This document shows, in pieces, positions 1-5,894 of a stretch of 6,424 nucleotides of DNA. The stretch is from Deltaproteobacteria bacterium. GTDB taxonomy: Bacteria > Myxococcota_A > Polyangia > HGW-17 > SLPX01. The number at the start of each line of letters is the position of its first letter. The first letter of the stretch is position 1. A model generated the notes under the pieces. The model saw only the letters and a list, made by a program, of their open reading frames with translations, did not search any database and was not told the origin of the DNA. Location: contig JAABSF010000160.1 in the NCBI GenBank assembly GCA_011390535.1, positions 1 to 6,424 on the forward strand, in the 5' to 3' direction. The translations under genes and the position numbers were made by a program.

Positions 1-633
1 GTCAGGTTTTCATTTAAGTTCTTTCTGCCGGCGTTGAGTTTATTTTTCATAATTGGATGTGGATCCGAAGAGCCGGCGGAGACACCAATTCAGAGCGTAA
101 AAACCTTCATGTCGGCAGTGGAAAACAGGGAAAAGAAGAAAATTTGGAATCTGTTGGCACCTGAGACAAAGAAAAAATTGAAAAAATGGGCTGAGAGGTT
201 GAAGCAAAGCAAGGGCTTGGACTTCTCCCCGGTTGATCTCATCTCGCCCTCGCCAAGAATCACCGGCAAACCAGGATGGCGGCCTGAAAAATTCAAGCTA
301 TTGAGCAAAGACTCAAAAAAGGCTGTTGTAGAGCTGAGCTCTCAATCTCCTGCCAATGTAATCATGACTTTCGGGGGGATCTCCCTTGGGCTGGTGGCGG
401 GGTCCTCAGAGTCACTGCATTTCGCAGAAAAACCCCAATGGGTTCGTGTTTCCCATGCTCCTCTTCTGGGGCTCAGCATGGTTGTGACCATAGACAAAAA
501 CAAAGATAAACAGAGCCTCACTGCCGGTCGTCGTCAGCAGGTCACTCTTGTGCGGCATGAAGGGAAATGGCTTATAGAGCTGAATCTACAATCGGATTTT
601 TCCAATAAGGCTGAGCAAAAAGCTGAAAACTGA
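1..633 (+). CDS. Putative lipoprotein, 5'-truncated, NTF2/DUF4878-like body
   Basis: The reading frame is open from the first base, so the true start lies upstream; the TTG at 34 falls inside the signal peptide and is unlikely to be the start. The visible N-terminus is basic (Arg, Lys), then hydrophobic (FFLPALSLFF), and ends in a lipobox-like IIGC followed by GSEEP. This suggests signal peptidase II cleavage and an envelope-anchored lipoprotein. The mature part opens with a helical stretch (SVKTFMSAVENREKKKIWNLL) of the kind seen at the start of NTF2-like or DUF4878-like lipoproteins. It ends in strands closing with VTLVRHEGKWLIEL, again typical of that fold. Lys and Glu are abundant. No catalytic motif is visible and the function is unknown. 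The gene faces the leftward gene that ends at 867. The lipoprotein call is fairly firm; the fold assignment is by resemblance only. Confidence 0.8.
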   Translation, partial: VRFSFKFFLPALSLFFIIGCGSEEPAETPIQSVKTFMSAVENREKKKIWNLLAPETKKKLKKWAERLKQSKGLDFSPVDLISPSPRITGKPGWRPEKFKLLSKDSKKAVVELSSQSPANVIMTFGGISLGLVAGSSESLHFAEKPQWVRVSHAPLLGLSMVVTIDKNKDKQSLTAGRRQQVTLVRHEGKWLIELNLQSDFSNKAEQKAEN

Positions 634-866
634 AGAATTAAAAATCAAAGAAGGGTAAAATCAGCAAAACGGCTGAACCGGCCGAGGGCGCAATTTTAAA
701 AAGTCGGATAAAAGTGGTTACAGGCCCTGGCCAAAAGTCGTAGCAGCGCAGAGCTGATAATCCTGCTTCACAGAACCGCATCTATTGGCCGATGCTTGGG
801 CCGGCCGAGTTAAATAATCATGAAAAAATGGAGTTGAACGATCGGGTTACCCTTCCAGCGATCGGG
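634..866. other. Convergent intergenic gap, no clear terminator
   Basis: This is the gap between the rightward lipoprotein gene and the leftward CxxC-protein gene. I see no strong GC hairpin with a T-run serving the rightward gene. The 9-mer CCGGCCGAG occurs twice (678-686 and 801-809). A 16-bp direct repeat lies at the right edge. On the minus strand a run of six Ts follows that repeat (complement of the A-run at 823-828), so the repeat may act as a weak terminator for the leftward operon. The 65-codon open frame at 792-989 overlaps the real gene and the repeats and looks spurious. Confidence 0.4.
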
Positions 867-874
867 TTACCCTT
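839..874. repeat. 16-bp direct repeat, two copies 20 bp apart
   Basis: CGATCGGGTTACCCTT occurs at 839-854 and again at 859-874, separated by CCAG. Each copy carries the palindrome CGATCG and the imperfect palindrome GGGTTACCC. The right-hand copy contains the TAA stop (867-869) of the leftward gene, so the duplication copied the end of that gene. A two-turn spacing could suit a protein-binding site, but a simple slippage duplication is equally likely. Confidence 0.75.
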
Positions 875-1604
875 GCATGAAGACAAGATCCAGGGTGCCC
901 ACAGACAGAGCTCCGGTGGTCAATTCTATTTTGTATTTATCCGGAGCGAGGTCCTTGAAATAGACGACAGACCCTTCAAAAGGAACTGATTCTACAACCT
1001 TACCCCTGCAATAAAGCGTAGCCCGAACAGGTTTTTTCCCTTCTTCCTTTTTTAAGACCTTAACTTGGATATCGAGCAACTCCGATGGTAAACGCTCTAT
1101 CTGAACCCTTAACCGGTTTCCTCCCAGGTTTGTTTGAAACTCTGAAAAACAAGGGGTATCAAGGGATGATGCAAGAGCTGCAGAAGAGCTCCGCACCGAG
1201 ACCGGTTGAAGAGTCATAATTTGGGGCAAAGATGTCCCGCAAAGGAACTGAAGCCCTTGAGCAAAACTCCCGAAAACAGCTTTGAAACGACCCGTTGCTT
1301 TTTCGGACTCTTCTCCTGCAGGAGCCTCCGGCGCATCATTCGAGGCAGTGGAAATATTGTTTCTTTCCGCTCCCCACTCTTGTAGCGCCTGAGTTGTAAT
1401 GTCCACGAGATCTCTGCAATGAGAACACTGCAGAGAAGATATTATGGAGGAGTCAGCGCCGTCTTTCAAACGGGCTTCTATGACTTCCAGCAGCTCCAAA
1501 TCTTCCATGCCATCGCTCTCGTCTTGCGGTATGGAGTCATTGAGGTCACATTTAGCAGCCGCCTGAAAAAGCAGCTCATCGAATTTATCTTTTTTCTCGG
1601 GCAT
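867..1604 (-). CDS. CxxC-motif protein downstream of ECF-like sigma factor, possible soluble anti-sigma or sigma regulator
   Basis: The product is 245 residues with no signal peptide or membrane segment. The N-terminal third is acidic. At residues 60-63 it carries CSHC in the context SLQCSHCRDLV, which resembles the CxxC end of the zinc-binding anti-sigma (ZAS, zf-HC2) motif HxxxCxxC. The usual His four residues before the first Cys is Ser56 here, so zinc binding would need another ligand. The middle is low-complexity (Ala, Glu, Ser). The last 80 or so residues are strand-rich and end in YFKDLAPDKYKIEL, like a carboxypeptidase-regulatory or Ig-type beta-sandwich, where F..LxPGxYxL is common. 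The ATG start has AAGGA nine bases upstream. It lies 92 bp downstream of the sigma-factor gene on the same strand, so co-transcription is likely. A role as a cytosolic regulator of that sigma factor is inferred from position and the CxxC motif; no close family was recognised. Confidence 0.6.
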   Translation of the reverse strand: MPEKKDKFDELLFQAAAKCDLNDSIPQDESDGMEDLELLEVIEARLKDGADSSIISSLQCSHCRDLVDITTQALQEWGAERNNISTASNDAPEAPAGEESEKATGRFKAVFGSFAQGLQFLCGTSLPQIMTLQPVSVRSSSAALASSLDTPCFSEFQTNLGGNRLRVQIERLPSELLDIQVKVLKKEEGKKPVRATLYCRGKVVESVPFEGSVVYFKDLAPDKYKIELTTGALSVGTLDLVFMQG

Positions 1605-1613
1605 GATGTCTAG

Positions 1614-1618
1614 TCCTT
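1614..1618 (-). promoter_or_regulatory. Ribosome binding site of the CxxC-protein gene
   Basis: AAGGA on the minus strand lies nine bases before the ATG at 1602-1604, supporting that start. The upstream sigma-factor gene, by contrast, has no visible Shine-Dalgarno sequence. Confidence 0.6.
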
Positions 1619-1645
1619 GATACGCCGATTATGATCTATTCTTCC

Positions 1646-1683
1646 TAATCAGAGAGCTTCTATTGAGGTGTTGCCTCTGATTA
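1646..1683. repeat. Inverted repeat between sigma-factor and CxxC-protein genes
   Basis: The 9-bp arms TAATCAGAG (1646-1654) and CTCTGATTA (1675-1683) flank a 20-base loop. The alternative stem GAGG/CCTC (1665-1668 with 1674-1677) overlaps the right arm, so two mutually exclusive hairpins are possible. On the plus strand a run of eight Ts follows at 1688-1695, giving an AT-rich terminator-like shape that would stop antisense transcription entering the sigma gene. On the sense (minus) strand no T-run follows the hairpin. It could instead stabilise or attenuate the mRNA between the two genes. Confidence 0.5.
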
Positions 1684-1696
1684 AATATTTTTTTTA

Positions 1697-2338
1697 TCAG
1701 CTCTTGGTCATACCCTGTTTTAACTCATTTCTTCTCAATATTTTTCTTACTAATTTGATCAGTTTATTTCTGATCTTGTTTTTTCTGCTGTAAACCGTAT
1801 TTACACTGATGTTTAGCTTTTGAGCGATCTCATCAGGTTCCAATCGCAACTTGTAGTATAGATTTACAAAATGTCGATCCCCATAGGACAGGTGGTGCAT
1901 CGCGCTCTCAACCAGCTGCTGCTGCTCTTCGCGCTCTATCATTGTAAGGGGATCTTTAGAATGTGCCGGGATCTGTACAACGCCATGATCATTGCCCTCA
2001 TGAATGGAGAGGTGCTCCGGCTCTCGTTTTCTGAGCTGATCATGGGCGGTGTTTGTGGAGATCAACCCCACCCAACTTGAGAGCTTGTAGCCTTTCTCCG
2101 AATCATATAGGCGCAGCTTTCTATAGTCGCTCTTTACCAGATTGTAACAGACGTTCGCTAGGAGGTCTTCCAAGTCCTCTGGTGTATGAGAAACATTATA
2201 CCTTGTGTATACCTTCCTCACACAGGAGACCATCAACCGATGGAATCTTCGGTAAAAAGCCTCCCATGCTCCTGCACGCCTCTCTAAAACAGCGGCGAGA
2301 AGATCATGATCTGTTAACTCAGACAAATCCTGTGACAT
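1697..2338 (-). CDS. ECF-type sigma-70 family RNA polymerase sigma factor
   Basis: The product is 213 residues, a normal length for an ECF-like sigma factor. Region 2 spans about residues 10-105, starting with the helix DHDLLAAVLERRAGAWEAFYRRF. It includes a region 2.3/2.4 stretch (KGYKLSSWVGLISTNTAHDQLRKR, residues 82-105) with the aromatic and basic residues used in -10 melting and recognition. A polar linker follows. Region 4 lies at about 145-195 with an obvious helix-turn-helix (LEPDEIAQKLNISVNTVYSR) for -35 contact, then a basic tail. The ATG at 2336-2338 is the only reasonable start, because an in-frame TAA lies 12 bases upstream. No Shine-Dalgarno is seen, but a -10-like TATAAA ends eight bases before the ATG, so the mRNA may be nearly leaderless. 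It is probably the first gene of an operon with the CxxC protein. Its signal and targets cannot be told from the sequence. Confidence 0.88.
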   Translation of the reverse strand: MSQDLSELTDHDLLAAVLERRAGAWEAFYRRFHRLMVSCVRKVYTRYNVSHTPEDLEDLLANVCYNLVKSDYRKLRLYDSEKGYKLSSWVGLISTNTAHDQLRKREPEHLSIHEGNDHGVVQIPAHSKDPLTMIEREEQQQLVESAMHHLSYGDRHFVNLYYKLRLEPDEIAQKLNISVNTVYSRKNKIRNKLIKLVRKILRRNELKQGMTKS

Positions 2339-2346
2339 AACTAGAG

Positions 2347-2376
2347 TTTATAAGGTGAACTATACGTCCAACGCAA
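2347..2376 (-). promoter_or_regulatory. Candidate sigma-70-type promoter of the sigma-factor gene
   Basis: On the minus strand, TTGCGT (complement of 2371-2376) and TATAAA (complement of 2347-2352) are separated by 18 bp. Transcription would begin at or within a few bases of the ATG. The spacing and hexamers are reasonable, but no alternative was tested computationally. Confidence 0.4.
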
Positions 2377-2519
2377 GTGCATTCGGCAACAGATATTCTA
2401 ATTTTAATCTGGATGCTATCTTTCCCCCCGTTTTTACTTCGAGCCTGCCTCGTCCTTTGTCTCTCGCTCCGATTCTTTGCCCGGCCTGATGTTTAGCTGA
2501 ATATCGCTGATAAATGTGG

Positions 2520-2591
2520 GGTGGATAATATGAGAGACCGGCCGGGGTGGGACTCCGCCGGGTTCGAAACCAGCGGACGCCGGTGGATAAT
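2520..2591. repeat. GC-rich nested hairpin flanked by a 10-bp direct repeat
   Basis: GGTGGATAAT occurs at 2520-2529 and 2582-2591. Between and overlapping the copies are three nested stems: ACCGGC/GCCGGT (2537-2542 with 2579-2584), TCCGC/GCGGA (2554-2558 with 2573-2577) and GGTT/AACC (2561-2564 with 2568-2571). The patch is much more GC-rich than its surroundings. It could be a structured RNA, a REP-like element or a remnant insertion. The loop region resembles a tRNA T-arm, but no complete tRNA can be folded. Confidence 0.5.
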
Positions 2592-2602
2592 TTTCCGGGC
2601 TT

Positions 2603-2654
2603 TGTCTACCAAAGTGTGCACAAAACTGTAGACTAGTTGCGCATACTGTAGACA
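2603..2654. promoter_or_regulatory. Cluster of TGT-N2-ACA dyads, candidate operator or enhancer
   Basis: TGTCTACC (2603-2610), TGTGCACA (2615-2622), TGTAGACT (2627-2634) and TGTAGACA (2647-2654) form a series. The first three start exactly 12 bp apart and are joined by AAAG and AAAC; the fourth starts 20 bp after the third. Two copies match TGT-N2-ACA exactly and two have one mismatch. ACTGTAGAC is exactly repeated at 2625-2633 and 2645-2653. The cluster lies about 230-280 bp upstream of the predicted sigma-54 start near 2885. Related dyads occur upstream of the enhancer-binding regulator gene. Confidence 0.5.
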
Positions 2655-2857
2655 ACCTAACCTGCAATACCAATTTGTTCACTCTGTTCAGATGATGTTT
2701 TTTTAGGGATATAAATTTTTTTTCATAAAGCCTGTCACCTATGAACCTGCATTTATTCTACCTTTACAGCAAGTTGCAAAACAATCCACAAGCCAATAAT
2801 AGATTTCGACCACAAAACATCGTTTTCATGCGCCACAAGATTGAGCTCTGCATAGAG

Positions 2858-2874
2858 TTGGCAATAAAATTGCT
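2858..2874 (+). promoter_or_regulatory. Sigma-54 (-24/-12) promoter of the isoprenoid-synthase-like gene
   Basis: TTGGCAATAAAATTGCT matches the RpoN consensus YTGGCACGRNNNTTGCW at all but two defined positions, with the essential GG (2860-2861) and GC (2872-2873) separated by exactly 10 bp. Transcription would start near 2885, giving a leader of about 100 bases before the GTG at 2987. A sigma-54 activator gene lies immediately downstream of the target gene, which strengthens the call. Confidence 0.65.
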
Positions 2875-2986
2875 AGCTTTTGCTGCCGAGCGAAGACCGA
2901 AAAAAGTTACTATGAAACCAAAGCCTTTGTCTTGTGAAACAGAAAAACAGAGCAGAAAAAGCCCCGGATGTTTAGATTATGAATAA

Positions 2987-4171
2987 GTGTTGTCAAAAGA
3001 TGCCGAAGATAATGAGCAAAAACCCGGGGCGCTACAAGGGACCTGCAGTGACATGAGCAGAGGCGACTTGAACAGCGACATGAGCAGAGGCGACTTGAAC
3101 AGCGACATGAGCAGAGGCGACTTGAACAGCGCTTTCCTAAACAGAGAGACGAGCCTAAGCAATGATGAGCATGATGAAGGCATCCTCTCTGATAAGTTCA
3201 ATAAAACTGAAGGTTGGCCGGTTGTCGAACGGACCTATGAATCAAAAAAAGTATGGCTCCGATTTCAACGTTTTCTTAACGCTTATGACATAGAGCCGGA
3301 TCCCATCATTTTAAAGGCAGCCGAAACTGTAGGGCTGGTCCATTATCGAGAAACCTTGCCTTCTCTTATCCCTTGGTCTGAGGTTCCATTTTGGTTTTGT
3401 AGCGGAGAAAATTTTTCCAAGACCGAAGATCTGGCTCTGGGAGGTCTCTTGCTGAGTGTAGGAAAAGAGATTTCTCGGTTATCTTCTTCTCATAAAAGAG
3501 CCGCATCGGCATGCAAGGAAGGTTTTTCTTCAATTTATCAGCATTATTTTTCCGACAGGAAGCATCCCTTTTGGATCGTGTTCAAGTCTCTTAATGAAGC
3601 CGCCGATAAGTCACTTAACTGGGCTGCCCGGGTCAGGCACAGGAACCAAAAATCCTACACGGCATCGGATATCAGCCACAGAGGAGAGGCTCATCTTGAC
3701 TCGGCGATCTGTCCCACGGCGCTCGCGTTCATGTGCGGTCGTCCCGAAATGGTGGCAGCTGTTCGAGAGTTTGTTCTATCACTCTCCTGCGGAATTCAGC
3801 TTCTGAATGATTTTAGAAAAGTGGAACAGAATCTTCGGGAAAACTACTGCACTCCGCTTGTGGTGGATTTGACGCTCACAACCTCCAAGCGTTCACAATT
3901 CAGCTCGGAGTTAGGCGAATCACAAGAGCCTGAAACCACAACGGTGAAGCTGACAAACAATGATAACAACACACGCGAAGCGGTCCTGAAAAACTTTAAT
4001 CGAGCGCTCTTAAACTTTTATAGATGTGAAATTTATTGCCGGGAGTTACCGATTGAAAAAGCGCTGCCCACGATTCAGCGGCTTTTGTTGAATGTGAGCC
4101 GCGAGATAATTCGTTTATCTGTAGATAAAAATGATTTCGAACCAAAAGCCCCATCAAGCCTGACCTCTTGA
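2987..4171 (+). CDS. Class I isoprenoid (polyprenyl) synthase-like protein with N-terminal DMSRGDLNS repeats
   Basis: The product is 394 residues from the GTG at 2987. Residues 1-75 look disordered and carry DMSRGDLNS three times (22-48). From about residue 80 the protein is all helical. The segment from GEAHLDSAICPTALAFMCG to GIQLLNDFRKVEQNLRENYCTPLVVDL (233-295) resembles the second half of polyprenyl synthetases, where QLxDDxxDxxxDxxxGxxTPL is typical. The second Asp-rich motif is degenerate (N274-D275-F-R-K278) and no first DDxxD is evident, so it may not bind diphosphate-Mg in the usual way. Start: the GTG follows an in-frame TAA directly and has no clear ribosome site. The ATG at 3053, inside repeat 1, has AAGGGA 11 bases upstream, so a 372-residue form is possible. 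Transcription is likely from the sigma-54 promoter at 2858. The last codons run into the terminator. The fold assignment is moderate and the substrate is unknown. Confidence 0.65.
   Translation: MLSKDAEDNEQKPGALQGTCSDMSRGDLNSDMSRGDLNSDMSRGDLNSAFLNRETSLSNDEHDEGILSDKFNKTEGWPVVERTYESKKVWLRFQRFLNAYDIEPDPIILKAAETVGLVHYRETLPSLIPWSEVPFWFCSGENFSKTEDLALGGLLLSVGKEISRLSSSHKRAASACKEGFSSIYQHYFSDRKHPFWIVFKSLNEAADKSLNWAARVRHRNQKSYTASDISHRGEAHLDSAICPTALAFMCGRPEMVAAVREFVLSLSCGIQLLNDFRKVEQNLRENYCTPLVVDLTLTTSKRSQFSSELGESQEPETTTVKLTNNDNNTREAVLKNFNRALLNFYRCEIYCRELPIEKALPTIQRLLLNVSREIIRLSVDKNDFEPKAPSSLTS
3050..3130 (+). repeat. Three perfect 27-bp tandem repeats inside the coding region
   Basis: Units at 3050-3076, 3077-3103 and 3104-3130 are identical and in frame, each encoding DMSRGDLNS. 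Perfect identity at synonymous positions points to recent slippage expansion. Each unit contains an in-frame ATG, so the repeat also multiplies possible start codons. Confidence 0.95.
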
Positions 4172-4219
4172 ACTATTTTGGTGAGAATATCACCACAGGC
4201 TGTCAAATGATGGGGCTTT
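4145..4219. terminator. Bidirectional terminator with three nested stems
   Basis: The outer stem is a perfect 12-bp pair, AAAGCCCCATCA (4145-4156) with TGATGGGGCTTT (4208-4219). Inside it AGCCTG (4157-4162) pairs with CAGGCT (4196-4201), and GGTGA (4180-4184) pairs with TCACC (4190-4194) around a five-base loop. CTTTTT follows on the plus strand, and TTTTGG follows on the minus strand. It begins inside the last codons of the rightward gene and spans its TGA at 4169-4171. It sits between two convergent genes, so it can end both transcripts. Confidence 0.8.
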
Positions 4220-4232
4220 CTTTTTACTCTCC

Positions 4233-4249
4233 GGATCTCAATGAGATCC
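4233..4249. repeat. Near-perfect palindrome downstream of the regulator gene
   Basis: GGATCTCA and TGAGATCC surround a single A (8-bp arms, or 7-bp arms with a three-base loop). It lies 25 bp beyond the stop of the leftward regulator gene and just before the large terminator. No T-run follows in either direction, so it is more likely a 3'-end stabilising hairpin or a protein site than a terminator. Confidence 0.6.
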
Positions 4250-4273
4250 TATTTGGGGCTGACTCAGTTCTTC

Positions 4274-5779
4274 TTAGTCTTGACTCTTTATATTGTAACC
4301 ACTGTGTTTAGCCAATCGGTATAGATAACCCCGGGTGAGCCCTGTATATTCAGCCATTTTGGTCACGCTGCCCTCCGCCCTCTCATGCCAATAGGCTAAA
4401 AACTTCCTCTCTATCGCCATGGCCGCCTCATTTTTTGCTTTCTCTCGGGCAGCCTTGAACTCATCCACCAAAAAAGGCTCTCTTCTCTTGTTCAAAACCG
4501 GCGCCATTTCATCTTCTTCCATCGGCGGATCAGGCCTCGGAAAACTCACCCCCACAAAACCCACTAGATCTCTCAGCTCAACCCGATCATGAGGAACCAC
4601 GGCGGCGACTCTCCTCACAAGGTTTTTCAACTCTCGGCCGTTTCCCGGAAACTTAAGCTTCACCAGCTCAGCGACAGCCTCATCTGTGAATGAAAGATTA
4701 GGGCGATTATAGGCAACACGAGCTTGCTTCAGAAAATGCGCCAGCAAGAGCGGAATATCTTCCGGTCTTTCCCGTACAGGGTGAAGAAAAAGCTCGATGA
4801 CGCTCAACCTGAAATAAAGATCTTCTCTGAACCTTCCTTCCGCAACCATATCTCTCAGGTCTTTGTTGGTGGCCGCTAAAATGCTCGTGCTTATGTGCTC
4901 CTCTCGCACCCCACCCAATCTTCGTACCCTCCCATCCTCCAGAACTCTTAAGAGCTTTACCTGCAGGTCCCAACGCAGATCACCTATCTCGTCTAAAAAC
5001 ACCGTCCCGCCCGAGGCTCTCTCAAAAGCGCCGGGGAAATCTTTTACTGCACCGGTGAAGGCTCCCTCCATGTGTCCAAACAATTCAGACTCCACGAGTC
5101 CTTCACAAAAAGCACCACAGTTTAACGGCACAAAAGGCGCCACAGGACCATGACGAATCTCGTGGATCCGCTTTGCGATCAACTCTTTACCCGTTCCACT
5201 CTCTCCGCAGATCAACACAACATCACTAACCTTGGCGATCCTCTCCACAGTCTCCAAGACTCGTATCATCTCGGAATTGGCGGTGATAAACCTGTCTTCA
5301 ACGTCCAGCTCTTGCATCCGGAGACGAAGCTCTTCGTTTTGTCCCTTTAATTCCACAGACTCTGAATGAAGAAGAGCCAATTCGTTGTCTTTTTGAACAG
5401 AAGCCCTGTAGGCATCCAACCCAGCCTCTACATCCCTCCTCAACCTCTCCATGTCCCATGGCTTTTCAATATACCTGTGGATATTACCTTCATTTATGGC
5501 CCTGGACATAGCCTTCAGATCCGCATAACCCGTTAACAAAAACCGGATGGTTTTGGGGCTTTTCTCGACCATAATAGAAAAAAGCTCTGAGCCCTGCATC
5601 TCGGGCATCCTCTGATCAACTATCGCCAGAGCGATCTCTTCTTTTTCTAAAATCCGGACCGCCTCTAAGGGGTCGGTGACCCCCACAACAGGTGCCAAAT
5701 CACCAAGGGCTGCTTTAAGAGAACGAACAACTTTAAGCTCGTCATCAACAAGAAGAAGGGTCTCCTTGAATTTTGTCAT
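4274..5779 (-). CDS. Sigma-54-dependent NtrC-type response regulator (enhancer-binding protein)
   Basis: The product is 501 residues from the chosen ATG. The receiver domain (about 1-125) has the full phosphorylation set: D12-D13, phospho-acceptor D55, T83 and K106 (in KPW). A coiled-coil-like linker (about 128-160) leads to the AAA+ domain with Walker A GESGTGKE (192-199), an intact sigma-54-contacting GAFTGA loop (239-244), Walker B GGTVFLDE (257-264) and the arginine-finger segment FREDLYFRL (317-325). A Fis-type helix-turn-helix ends the protein (about 472-491). It should couple ATP hydrolysis to open-complex formation at sigma-54 promoters once phosphorylated; no sensor kinase is in the window. 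Start: the frame is open to an ATG at 5870-5872 (532 residues). The start at 5777-5779 is preferred because it has GGGA seven bases upstream and places VDDE at the usual distance from the N-terminus. It lies convergent to one sigma-54-promoter gene and divergent from another, so both are likely targets. Confidence 0.93.
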   Translation of the reverse strand: MTKFKETLLLVDDELKVVRSLKAALGDLAPVVGVTDPLEAVRILEKEEIALAIVDQRMPEMQGSELFSIMVEKSPKTIRFLLTGYADLKAMSRAINEGNIHRYIEKPWDMERLRRDVEAGLDAYRASVQKDNELALLHSESVELKGQNEELRLRMQELDVEDRFITANSEMIRVLETVERIAKVSDVVLICGESGTGKELIAKRIHEIRHGPVAPFVPLNCGAFCEGLVESELFGHMEGAFTGAVKDFPGAFERASGGTVFLDEIGDLRWDLQVKLLRVLEDGRVRRLGGVREEHISTSILAATNKDLRDMVAEGRFREDLYFRLSVIELFLHPVRERPEDIPLLLAHFLKQARVAYNRPNLSFTDEAVAELVKLKFPGNGRELKNLVRRVAAVVPHDRVELRDLVGFVGVSFPRPDPPMEEDEMAPVLNKRREPFLVDEFKAAREKAKNEAAMAIERKFLAYWHERAEGSVTKMAEYTGLTRGYLYRLAKHSGYNIKSQD

Positions 5780-5786
5780 AACTTCA

Positions 5787-5790
5787 TCCC
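5787..5790 (-). promoter_or_regulatory. Ribosome binding site that decides the regulator start
   Basis: GGGA on the minus strand, within GGGATGAAG, ends seven bases before the ATG at 5777-5779. The alternative upstream ATG at 5870-5872 has only a weak GGA about 16 bases away. Confidence 0.5.
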
Positions 5791-5894
5791 GGTTTATGTC
5801 TAAATTCTCATGGCTGGAAAGCCCTATGCTCACACCACGCATTTTAATGCTTTTGAAAAAGTTCACAACCATTTCGCAGAAAAATCATCCATAT

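Larger units (their letters stand above)
2339..2986. other. Divergent intergenic region rich in regulatory structure
   Basis: This 648-bp stretch separates the leftward sigma-factor gene from the rightward isoprenoid-synthase-like gene. From left to right it holds a candidate promoter for the sigma gene, a direct repeat flanking a GC-rich nested hairpin (2520-2591), a dyad cluster (2603-2654), an AT-rich stretch around 2697-2730, and a sigma-54 promoter (2858-2874). Open frames of 82 codons (2434-2682, -) and 81 codons (2741-2986, +) exist but look like chance. The first crosses the dyads, and the second contains the sigma-54 promoter and reads unlike a protein family. Confidence 0.6.

Noticed and set aside
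1646..1695. Intrinsic terminator between the sigma factor and CxxC-protein genes.
   Set aside because: The T-run is on the strand opposite to these genes, so it would not end their shared transcript.
2554..2577. tRNA T-arm-like sequence (GGTTCGAAACC).
   Set aside because: The flanking stem has mismatches, and no acceptor stem, anticodon arm or CCA end could be found on either strand.
2434..2682. 82-codon open frame on the minus strand.
   Set aside because: It runs through the nested hairpin and the dyad cluster, and its translation has the GFEP-type look of antisense structured DNA with no recognisable domain.
2741..2986. 81-codon frame directly in frame with the synthase-like gene, possibly an extension interrupted by a stop.
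   Set aside because: It contains the sigma-54 promoter, reads unlike any protein, and ends in TAA; a promoter inside makes an interrupted longer gene unlikely.
3050..3130. RGD tripeptides as host-cell adhesion motifs.
   Set aside because: No secretion signal is present, and the three copies come from one DNA repeat, so the match is probably coincidental.
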